Shown here piece after piece: positions 40,128 through 49,665 of a stretch of DNA of 64,000 bases. Location: NCBI GenBank assembly GCA_038503075.1, contig JBCAML010000017.1, positions 62,001 to 126,000 of the forward strand, written 5' to 3'. Position 1 is the stretch's first letter. Each line of letters opens with the position of its first letter. The notes below the pieces were generated by a model, which had not been told where the DNA came from, made no database searches, and was given only the letters and a program-made list of their open reading frames with translations. This DNA comes from Gyromitra esculenta (taxonomy: Eukaryota > Ascomycota > Pezizomycetes > Pezizales > Discinaceae). The position numbers and the translations under genes were made by a program.

Positions 40128-42147
40128 ATGGCTACCAGCAGTATGGGAACGACGCTGCCATGTCCTGTGCATGGCGAGAAGGAGAGCGAGGAGAGGGAGA
40201 GGGAGAGGGAGAAGGTTCTCCCGGCATATGATGATGCGGCGGTAGTGGTGGCGGCGCATACGCCCCGCGGTGGTGATGATGATTTGCGCGCTGGGTATGT
40301 GCGGGAGTTTGCGCCGGCGGGGGAGGGGATTGAGCTTTATCCGCGGCCGACAGAGGATGTGTTGGATCCGCTGAACTGGCCGAGGGCGCGGAAGTGGACC
40401 AGTTTGGGTATTGTTATGTGGATGTGAGCAGACGACTTCTCTTCGGAATGGCTGTGAGATCGTGACGGTGACGGCGGTGGAGGTGGAGGGTTGTGCAGCA
40501 TAGACAAAAAACAATAGAGAAGTCTGGAAACCAGCGTTAACGAGCAAATAGGTACTTCCTCTTCACATACATCACGACAACCACCGTGCCCTCCTTCCCC
40601 CTCCTGCAGTCCCAGTACTCCCTCACCTACACCCAAGTCAACTGGACCGTCGCCATCCCGGCCCTCGGCCTCTCCACCGGCCCCCTCTTCTGGTCGTCGC
40701 TCGCAGACATATACGGCCGCCGAATCATATTCATCATCGGCACTGTCATAGCCTTCATCGCGACCATTGGCAGTGCCGTGGCGCCGGATTACGGCGGATA
40801 CATGGCGGCGAGGTTCTTTCAGGGGTTTGGAGTCAGTCCGGCTGCGACGGTGGGGATGGCGATTGTTAATGATCTGTTTTTTGAGTATGAGCGTGGGCAG
40901 AAGCTGGGACTGTGGGTTTTGGCGCTGGATATGGGGTTGTTGGTTGGGCCGCTGAGTATGGATTCCCCCCCTCGGTCGGTGTGGTTATTACTTTGGGAGC
41001 TCGAACGCTGATATGGTGTATGGAGGGTAGTTGGCGGGTTTATTTCCCTCGTGGATCAGTTCTGGGTTGCGTGGCTGACGGCTATCATGTTTGGCTTACT
41101 GCTGGTTGCGGAATTGCTATTTCTACCAGAGACACTGTATCCACGGAAGCTAATGCTCTCGCGGCTACCCACGACCGCGATGGAGAAGGGGAGTGGTAGA
41201 GAGACTGTGGCTGGTGAAATGGATATGAAGCGGACGAAAACGCTCCCGTGGTTGAACTTTGGGAAGGTGCCTGGGGTGGAGCACCCGAAGCCGTGGGACG
41301 CACTCGTGCAGTTTGGGAAGATGTGGACGTTTCCGAATATTGCGGTTGCTGTGTTCTTTTACTGCTTTGCCTGGTATGTTCCCGTTTCGGTGCTGGCGCT
41401 GGTGTTTTGCTGGGACGGGGTACTGACAATGTGTACAGGTACTGGTGGGTGCTTTCGGTGATAACATATCTTCCCGTCGCATACATACAGTACAAGCCCA
41501 ACATCCAAGGCCTCCTCTTCATCGGTCTCATCCTGGGCACGCTGATATGCGAGATCTTCTGCTCTGGCGCATTGAGCGACGATATTGTTCTGCGACTGGC
41601 GAAAAAGAACCGGAATATCAGAGTGCCCGAGATGCGGCTGTGGCTGGTATACCCGGCCGTTGTTACCACTGCTGGTATGTATAGTCTCCGAAATAGCCAT
41701 TACTATCCTGCTAACCCGTGATAATAGTTGGCTTGATCCTCTGGGGCATCAGTGTAGATAAAGGGTACCATTGGATGGTTGGCCAAGTCGCGCTCTTCCT
41801 CTGTAGGTTCTCTATATATCTACTTTGTAGACCACATCCGCTAACACGGCTTAGTCGCGGCCGGGATCCAAATTGGGAATACGGCGATCTCGTCGTATAT
41901 CGTCGATTGCTACCCCTCGCACGCCATGTCTGTGATTATATTCTACAGCGTTCTACTGAACCTGTCCGCGTTCGTGAACCCGTTCTTTATCGCACCATGG
42001 GTCGACAGTGTTGGCTTCACGTGGACGTTTGCTGCGCAGGGTCTCATAGCGTTGGGGGTTATTATACCGGTTACGGGTGTGCTGCAGCGGTTCGGGGGTG
42101 GGTGGAGGAAGAGGAGGGGAGAGCCGGGGTGGCCAGGCACCGATTGA
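40128..42147 (+). CDS. Major facilitator superfamily transporter
   Basis: Exons 40128-40423, 40552-40955, 41031-41373, 41439-41674, 41728-41802 and 41855-42147 give 548 residues. It is a 12-helix-type secondary transporter, probably of the drug:H+ antiporter-like group. The cytosolic N-terminus has an acidic/basic ER-repeat run (SEEREREREK) and the fungal MFS block DPLNWPRARKW before helix 1. Signature motif A appears as SLADIYGRR (about residues 147-155) between helices 2 and 3, and GPLIGGF closes helix 5. The central loop, KLMLSRLPTTAMEKG to GKVPGVEHPKPWDAL, is typical. The C-terminal half contains VAAGIQIGNTAISSYIVDCYP. The tail is basic (GGGWRKRRGEP). All introns are 52-128 bp and in frame. 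The substrate cannot be told. Confidence 0.93.
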
Positions 42148-42699
42148 GGTTCTGGTGTGGGTTTTTGGGTTGTCTTATTGGCGTGTTGGGGTCGGTTTGG
42201 GGTTTAAGGTGTTGTTTGTAGTACGTAGTAAATAATGGGAGCCCGATTGGGACTGTATTAGTTATTTGGTGTTTTGGGAGTGGGTGGATGGTGTGAACTT
42301 GGTTCTTTTGATGTTATTGGTTCTCACGATGATTGTTCGAGTGGCTGTTTGCTGGTTCTGGTGGTTGATGGTCTTGGTGACATTTGGAGTATTAAACGCG
42401 ATGGTTGGATTCCAGATATTAGAGTAGTTTGACGACAGCAGATGCTGTATCGCCCAATTACCAAGTTCCAGAACCTTGATCCAGCAGAGAATCCAAACAG
42501 TAAACCACCAACCGCCATCGCCATCACCATCGCCATCAGTACCACAGCCCGGGAGGGAACTCTCTTATACTCGCCGCTACTTGGCAGACAGCACTACAGA
42601 TCTCGTAATAGCAATGCGGTGTGACGGCAGACTTTACGTAACTCGTTGCTTTTTCTGCATGCGCCGGCAGCAACCGTCCCAGCGCGGCGGGTCGGCGGA
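42148..42699. other. MFS 3' flank
   Basis: Non-coding by appearance. It holds a short run of CCATCGCCATCACCATCGCCATCA-type trinucleotide repetition near 42506-42538. Confidence 0.4.
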
Positions 42700-44626
42700 G
42701 ATACGCTTGGACGGCCGCTGTCATTGCTATTTGTTACGATAATTCTGCCAGCGTCCACTCCAGAGCACCCACTCTATACACAGCATCTACAGATTCCCCG
42801 TTTCAGATCTGGAGCATCGCATCGTGGCCGGCATTGCTGAACGGCGCAGATGCAGGCTCGTTCACCCGGCCCCTGCGCATAGGGGACCACCTCGGCGCCA
42901 CGCACGTCCGCGCGGGAGTGGGGCTCTCCACGGGTACATGGAGGTGCAGGTGGATATCTACTATCTACACTTTCGTCTGGTGGTGATGTTTCCCGCAGAA
43001 ACACCTTCAAGCCCCCAATCCATCGCAATGTCGACCCCGACCCCGACCCTCAACCCCGACCCTCGACCTCGACCACCTGGATGAGCGTCCAGTGTATGTT
43101 TTTCTATATGTCTGCTCCCGGGATATATCCTCTGAATACAAACACACCGCAGCGATGATGTTGCCCCGCCATACGCCGACGCAATGAGGAATGGCGCGAC
43201 CCGCTGCTCCACTTCTACCCGCACTATTCAGGCCCCGAGATCCCGATCTCGTTTGCCGCTGGCTGGCGCTCGAGCATGATGCAGCTCTGCATGTTTGTCT
43301 GGGCCCTGATCCTGTTCAATATCCGCTGGCTGTCTTGGCCTGCTCGTCTGTGGGGTTGCCGTGGCCGTGCGGCGCAAGTCCTTGCTACGCCGACCCGCAC
43401 CATCACCGACGCTGAATACACCTCCGTCTCCAATATCGGTACCTAGCAAAACATCCCGCGCGCCGACTCCCAGACCTCGTATCGACACGTTCTCGCCCGC
43501 GATGGCCGACCGCAACCTCATCGCGTTCCACACCCAGCGCCAACGCGCCACAGCCAGATCCAACGAACGAACAACCATGTCTCAAAACCTCCTACCATTT
43601 CTCGTCCTCACCGTATTCCTGTTCCCCCCCCCTCCCCTCCCCCCAAGACCTCAGTATCAATATGTAACCAGCGCATCAACCCTAAAGCCGCAGAGACATC
43701 CCACCGCGTCGCTGAACACACCAACCAACTCCTCACCGTGAATAGCCACACCGCAAAATCCAAGTCTCACAGCCCATAATGCTACTACTACTGAACCTCG
43801 TCCTACCCACAATCGCAGCGTGATTGATACCCACTGTTCCCTCCCACGCCGACTTCCATCGTACATGGTCCTCACGAAATATCCATCCCCGCGGCTATAC
43901 TCACCTTCTGCGCCCTCTGGCGCGTATTTATTCTACCCCCCGCGACGCAGCACTAGATCTTTCGATCGCGGAGTTGGTCAGGATGGGTGAGTAGGTGGGG
44001 GGTGGTGGGAGGGGAGGAGACGGGTTAATTAGATCTCACTCACTTATGAACCTTTTGTGGTGCTTGCTCGCCTGCTCGCGACCACGGCGGTAAGTGGGGA
44101 ATATAACACCTATGCGCTCGAGAGACGGTTTACTGCGGTGCTTCAGCGGGGATGGGTTAGGGCGGGTCCATAGTTGTCGTGGCTCCGAGGGGGGTCTGTT
44201 CCGGTTTGGGGTTTGTGTGTGTGTGTGTGTATCGGGTGCTGTCGCAGTCGCTCTTTGCCGCACGTGTGGATTTTGAGGATGTGATGTGGGGGGGATGAAG
44301 CGGTATGATGGGGGATGGTGCAGAATGCGACTTTTGATACGGTGGGGTGGTCGAGCCCGGGGGGAGGGGAGATTTTGTTGTTTAGGCTTGTGGCTGTGGC
44401 GCTTGCGGCTTCGTGGGAAGGGATACAGAAGGGGAGTCCGCGGCTGTGGGGATTTTCTAGTGCTGCGCTGAGCGCGGCGTGTCACGATGGTACTGAGAGG
44501 CAGGCGGAAGGTGTTATGTGGGATGGGCAGAGAGTGGTGAGGGAGAGGGGGCATTTGGGGTTTTCGAGGGGGCGATGGAGAGGACGGCGAGATGGGGGGG
44601 AAGGGCCGGGGAAAGAGCGAGGGTAA
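42700..44626 (+). pseudogene. Decayed membrane-protein-like gene
   Basis: GC-rich, coding-like DNA on the plus strand that I cannot thread into one frame. About 43170-43350 reads as protein: DPLLHFYPHYSGPEIPISFA, then a membrane-like segment LCMFVWALILFNIRWLSW. Near 43340-43380 a one-base shift would continue it into LWGVAVAVRRKSLLRR. The same frame otherwise reaches DAEYTSVSNIGT and a TAG. Further fragments such as EYNTYALERRFTAVLQ (about 44100) and LVAVALAASWEGIQKG (about 44385) look like parts of the same product, but TAG and TGA codons and phase changes separate them. I do not recognise the family. An intron-rich live gene with splice sites I missed is the main alternative. Confidence 0.35.
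44215..44230. repeat. (GT)n microsatellite
   Basis: Eight GT units inside the decayed region. Confidence 0.8.
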
Positions 44627-45475
44627 TTGTTCACTCGTAGGAATATATCGATGTAGGTGGCAGTAGGTTTCTATATATTATCGGAATGGATGTATTCAGT
44701 TGTGTAAAATGACAATTCTCTTGGGTTGTAGTACAATCGTGTCTAGAAAACAATCTACAATTCGCGCTCCAGTCTTATGCCTGGTAGCATTGGTGGTAGT
44801 AGAAGCTGCCACGGTGTGAGATAAGAGTCAAAAGTGGTAAAGATAGGACTATTTATTATTTATTTATTCAACACATACATGCAGCCCGTAGATTAAGGTA
44901 CGGCAAAGACAGTACTTCAAATTAGCGGTCCCCAGTATCATTGATTTCTTGGTCTATCATGGCCAACAAAGTAGCTTTTGGATACTGTCAATCAGAAGCT
45001 CGTCATGTCGGTTGGCAACAGCTGGTGGATGGCCATGCATCACAAAAATCACCCTCAACAAAACAAGGTGTTAAAAGAATGAATAGATCTGATATATTGA
45101 CTGTCCAGTAAACTAGAGAAGAGGAAACAGAATAGACGAACGGGAGAAGAGCTCCATATATATACTCCCTATGGAGTCATATATAAACAGGTTTATGGGG
45201 GCTCTTTGGGCGCCGAATAGATCGGCCCGAGCAACCCCCATTAGCAGTATAGACTATTGCCCGAACGACTTCGGTATCCCGAGTAGTGACGTACTAAATG
45301 AAACACTAGGAAGCCTATGGATATATACCATATATCCAACACAAGGCACAAGACAGTTCGAGTGATAGTATATGATGGCAATTGTAACGGGAAACATGCA
45401 CGGTAAACGAGAACTATCTCTTTATTACTGAACCTAGATATCTTAGCTGCTTCAATCACAAACCCCTAATTCCCA
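44627..45475. other. Intergenic region
   Basis: Composition turns AT-rich after 44640. No gene or strong repeat seen. Confidence 0.5.
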
Positions 45476-46317
45476 TTACCACTTTTCAACATAAGGCCTA
45501 ATATCAATCTCCCACGTAAATGCCGACCTCGGCTGAGTATGAAGATGCCAATACGCATCCGCAATCTAGAAAATCAAAAAAAATCAACAATTGAACCATC
45601 CCTGGAGAAAACTCAAACTCACCGCATCGGCGCTGATCTTTGCGTCCGGAGTATCACTGAGATATCCCTTCGTCCTCGGGATATTGATCACCCCGTCAAT
45701 AATCGCATGGGATACGTGCACGCCCTGCGGCCCATACTCCTTCGCAAGCGACTGGCTCAACGCTCTCGTCGCAAACTTACCCGCCGCAAACGTAGCTGAG
45801 TTCGGCGAGGCTTTAATTGAAGCCGTCGCACCGGTAAAAATCAACGTCGGTGGATGTGCCAAATGCTTACTCGCAGCAAGCAACGGCAATGTCGCCTGCG
45901 AGAACAAGAATGCTCCATGACTATCATGCTATTAGAGCCAGCTCATATAACAGCAACCAATAACACATACCCGTTTACAGCCCACGCATTATCCCACTCC
46001 TCAATCGCAACCTCTAAGAATGGCTTCCTGACAATTCCAGAACTTGCATTGAAGATTGCTGCACCTAGTGGAGCATCTGGGTACTTTGCAGAAATCTGTT
46101 TAAACGCTTCTTTGACGCTCTTAGCGTCAGATACGTCTGTCGCGATCCCGAATGCGGTTCCACCCTGAGATTGAATATCCTGGACTACGGGATCGAAACT
46201 CCCCGCGGTGCGGGCTAGAAGGACGACATTGTATTCTTGGGCAAATTTCTTGGCTACTGCTGCACCGGTGCCGTGCCCGACACCGACGATGATTGCGAGT
46301 GCTTTAGTAGATGCCAT
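45476..46317 (-). CDS. Short-chain dehydrogenase/reductase (SDR)
   Basis: Exons 46317-45971, 45920-45623 and 45565-45476 give 244 residues. It is an NAD(P)-dependent Rossmann oxidoreductase by family. The cofactor loop is VGVGHGTGAAVAKKF (Gly12, Gly14, Gly18), followed by LLART and ATDVSD. The usual NNAG element is replaced by FNASSG. In the active-site helix the canonical Tyr-x-x-x-Lys reads FAAGK, with Phe160 where the catalytic Tyr is expected and Lys164 kept. The family block VHVSHAIIDGVI follows. Several relatives that I recall share this F-for-Y helix, so it may be a subfamily trait rather than damage. It ends AFTWEIDIRPYVEKW. The start at 46317 (MASTKALAI) is preferred over an in-frame ATG at 46464. 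TATAAA lies about 80 bases upstream. Confidence 0.92.
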
Positions 46318-48778
46318 TGTGGATTTTCTTTGTATTTTGGAAGGACGGGATAGTGGTATGGAGCTAGGAATTGAGAACGGAGAGACGATGGGGTGGTTTA
46401 TATTCGCGAACTGTTGGAGTTGATTGTAAATGCTGCTGTGCTTAGAAATAAGGACGTGACGCAATATGCAGTACGAATGTGGCTATTAAGCGGATTACTA
46501 AACTACCGAAGATATCTCGGCCGAACTTTATTAGTACTAATCTGCAATTCATAGCTTTGTAATACTATGGCGACATCTCTGCAGTGGAATTCTCTGGTTT
46601 TTGATCGAGCTCGCCATTATGTGCTGGTATGAGGATGGTTTTTGAGTAATTCGCTTGCTATGCATCTGATGTTTGCATTGGGCTTCACCCAGAATCACTC
46701 GCCCACCAACCAAGGCTGGGTCAGGGTTTCGTCTAGAATTTGTTTGCAGTAATTCGAATTAACTTTATGCAAATTTATATGTTAATTTATGCCTAAACAC
46801 AGGACGGTTACTCAGTGAAGAGTCGGCTTCGGAAACCATATTCTCTAAGGCGTTATTCTTATAAGAATATGTCATTATTAAAATTACCCTGAGCAGAACT
46901 AGATTCCACATCCTTATAAGGCGAATTTGTTAGAACTAGTATCCTTGTAAGCAATTGTGTTGTAGTAAATCTTAACTAGTTCGACACTCTGGTTCCAGAT
47001 GTCCGATTCTGAATACCCCGAAGCCTTTATTTCAATAGTGCCTTCAAGGCGAGATTTATGTAGTTATCTTAAGAGCTGCTTTTGAGATTTAGTTCGATCT
47101 TCACAAGCCAGCTAAAAATGTAGATAAATATTTGATCGAGTGATATATAGTGACAGGTTAGTTGAGGCGTTACACAGTGATCTCCCTGCTTTACGGATCG
47201 ATAGTCTTCATGCATGCCAGTCATTAATATTCCGAAACCCTTCTAGAATATTCGGGTATTAAGCCTCTGAAATTCTCAAAAAATTGGCAATTTCTGAGCA
47301 TGCGCTTAAACCAGTTTTTAATGCTACTGGTCTTAAAAAAGGTCTGGCTGCTTTCCGAATTGTAACACTACCTCTTCAAGAGCTAGGTCGTTTCAGCTTG
47401 TGCAATTTGAATAGCAAGCTAGTGTATCTATCGTCAAATTGGCCATTTCTATGTCAGTATGATCGGGTTACTGATTCTAGATCATCCTACTGCCGTCGCA
47501 CCTTAGCTATCCAAGAGGGCGAAGAATCAATATTCTTTGCATGTGCAATTCACTTCGCACATTTTGTCGCTGAGAACTCTGTCGTTCTGTATCAGATTTA
47601 TCCATCACCTGAAACCTAGTCTCACCTGCCCCAGCCTCTTTTTTGCTTGTTCAAGCGACGACCAGCATTGGCAGTTGTCCAATAGATTGTTTCGGAGCTG
47701 ATTCTGTCAAGAGCCGAGCCTATTGCCAAAACAATTTTAGGACCCCATCGAGAAGTAAGTAAAGGATTCTGAACCCGGCAGTTGCCTGTAAGATGCGGAA
47801 ATGTCTCTGATGCGCACAAGCCTCGATAATTCCTCGGAACGATTCAAGTCTATCAGCAGCTATCGCCAGAGTCTTGAAGCCAGGTGACTTCTCGTGGCCG
47901 TCCCACCCGGCACAGGGTTCTAACCTGCCGTGTTTTAATCGGCAGTGATTGAATTTGGTCGTATCGACGGTATCGTAATATATAGTGTTCGAGTTCTACT
48001 TTAGATTACGTGGGCTCTTGCTTTTGGTCGGGGCCAATGTCTCATCAAGGTAAGGCGTCTCGCTCTTCCCGAAAAATATTCAATAGCAATAATTCGTGGT
48101 CTGTTTCTGACACCTGGTTCGCCCAGGGTCTTGTGTTGATAACGAACCAAGAGCCATCATGCGGACAAAGCTGCGAGACTGTTAAGATTTTGGGGCTGAA
48201 GATCGTGCAGCTTACAGGGAGACAGGCGATCTCCAGGAACGGATAATCCCGCTTGTTCCACTGCCACACCCACATAACAGATCGCCGACTCTGAAATTAC
48301 ACGCGGCCGAAAATTTGTCTACCTACCTTTTCCGGTGATTTCAAAACGAAGCTGGAGATCTAGATAGAAAAATAATCTGTGTGCTGCGAAACGTTAGCTC
48401 GTGGATTGAGGGATTTTGGATCAGCCGACTTGTCTCTAAGAGGCGGGTGCACATACCGTCCAATCGAGCTTTCACGCACTTGCGCGGTCTCATGCTCGAG
48501 ATGTGATAAGAATTTCTGGGGAATTTTTCCAGAGTCTTTTGATTTTTTGGCGCCCCTCGTCGAGTTTGTAATAATGTTTTTGGGGAGGGCTTTTACTTGG
48601 CGTGTGTGTGGTGGTATGATGTATCTCAGGATGCCTTAGTGAGCGTTGTAGTTGGGACACGGCATCGTGTCAGATTCGCCAAGCAATGCAGCGTCTTGGA
48701 ATATAAGCTTAGTTTTGAGCCGCTGTTTGAGCCTCATTTGGTACCACCCTGAAAAATGATATCAATCACGAAGCGCAG
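46318..48778. other. AT-rich intergenic region with degraded repeats
   Basis: It holds a perfect 14-bp palindrome ATTCTTATAAGAAT at 46855-46868 and two loosely similar tracts near 46908-46965, each with AGAACTAG then TCCTT(A/G)TAAG. A 111-codon plus-strand frame (47284-47619) has no domain. No gene supported. Confidence 0.45.
46397..46402 (-). promoter_or_regulatory. TATA box of the SDR gene
   Basis: TATAAA on the minus strand about 80 bases before the ATG at 46317. Confidence 0.5.
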
Positions 48779-49251
48779 TTCAATCGCCCTATAAGGGTTC
48801 GGCTTATAATGGTGCCTACTCTATGAAGGTATTCTGGTCAGCCCCAAGCTATTTTGTATGAAGAAAATAAGGGTATCGCTTTATAAGAATACCCTTAAGA
48901 TTGTTACATTTCTTTGGTGACTACCCTGATAGCTAGGGTAGGGTTAGGGTGGATTCATGATACAAGCTATATATTCATTTACTTTCAATGCGATCATGGT
49001 TAATACAATACATACTAAAACCCACTTCATACCCGTGGTTACAGCTACTAGCTTGAAACTCCTTGAAACCGCATGAGAGTGTATGATATACCTTGCCCTG
49101 GGCTTGCTTCCAGTCAGTCTTGAAGTCTCCGGGGTGTGGGATCTTGCACCAACGTGTGCTTCATGAAATATCACTAAGTTTTTCTATAAGGGTAGCTACT
49201 CTATAATTGTATGAACTTTCGCCCGGTGCGAACCCTTATAGGGCGATTGAA
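48779..49251. mobile_element. MITE-like element with perfect 23-bp terminal inverted repeats
   Basis: The left end 48779-48801 (TTCAATCGCCCTATAAGG...) and right end 49229-49251 are exact reverse complements over 23 bases. The 473-bp unit has no transposase and is AT-rich inside. A nested hairpin (AAGGGTAT/ATACCCTT, 48869-48896) and a short TAGGG-rich run near 48934-48949 lie within. I see no clear target-site duplication. Size, ends and lack of coding match a non-autonomous DNA transposon. The right end lies about 415 bases before the ATG of the histidine kinase. Confidence 0.72.
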
Positions 49252-49403
49252 TGGTATATTCGAGCATACGTATCTACACCTATATCTCTAAAGGATCTTA
49301 TCTCTTTGGTGACCACATGTAACTGATGGAGGGTGTTTCCTGTACATACCTAATCAGCTGATTACATTTAGCCCGTGATATCGAAGCCAGAACTTCCACG
49401 TGA

Positions 49404-49409
49404 TATAAA
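49404..49409 (+). promoter_or_regulatory. TATA-like box of the histidine kinase gene
   Basis: TATAAA, about 260 bases before the ATG, directly after a CCACGTGA E-box-like sequence (49395-49402). It stands about 150 bases beyond the right end of the MITE-like element. Confidence 0.4.
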
Positions 49410-49665
49410 GATAAATCTCTCTATATTCCATTCAGCACTTCACTCCACCAATATCTGCTCGACCTGGTTTCTACCTCCTTCATTTTTACCTCAAAATAGT
49501 CTTGCTCGTTGCTCGAACTCTCTCACGTAACAGAAGTGGCTGAGTCGCTTGTTTTGATACTGGCTTGACGAATCCTTTGCCGCCTATAATCGCTGAAGAA
49601 TCTATTATTAATTGAGAATTTCATCGAGAACTACTCATCTTTTCTATAAGCAAACTGCTAATATA

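Noticed and set aside
39615..40547. 310-codon minus-strand open frame
   Set aside because: It overlaps MFS exon 1 antisense and a stretch of microsatellites. The translation is low-complexity and contains runs that mirror the simple repeats.
44036..44554. 172-codon minus-strand frame
   Set aside because: The translation is Pro/His/Arg/Thr-rich, including a direct reading of the GT repeat. It is antisense to the decayed plus-strand region.
1842..46317. Secondary-metabolite gene cluster (methyltransferase, SDR, MATE, MFS)
   Set aside because: The genes are tens of kilobases apart, with unrelated genes between them. No polyketide synthase, peptide synthetase, terpene synthase or cluster regulator is present.
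28247..47154. 19-nt near-identical sequences TCGAGTGATATATWGTGAC at 28247-28265 and 47136-47154
   Set aside because: One mismatch in 19 bases is expected about once by chance across all pairs in 64 kb, and the flanks do not match.
48934..48949. Internal telomere
   Set aside because: Only about three imperfect TAGGG units are present. Too short to call a telomeric tract.
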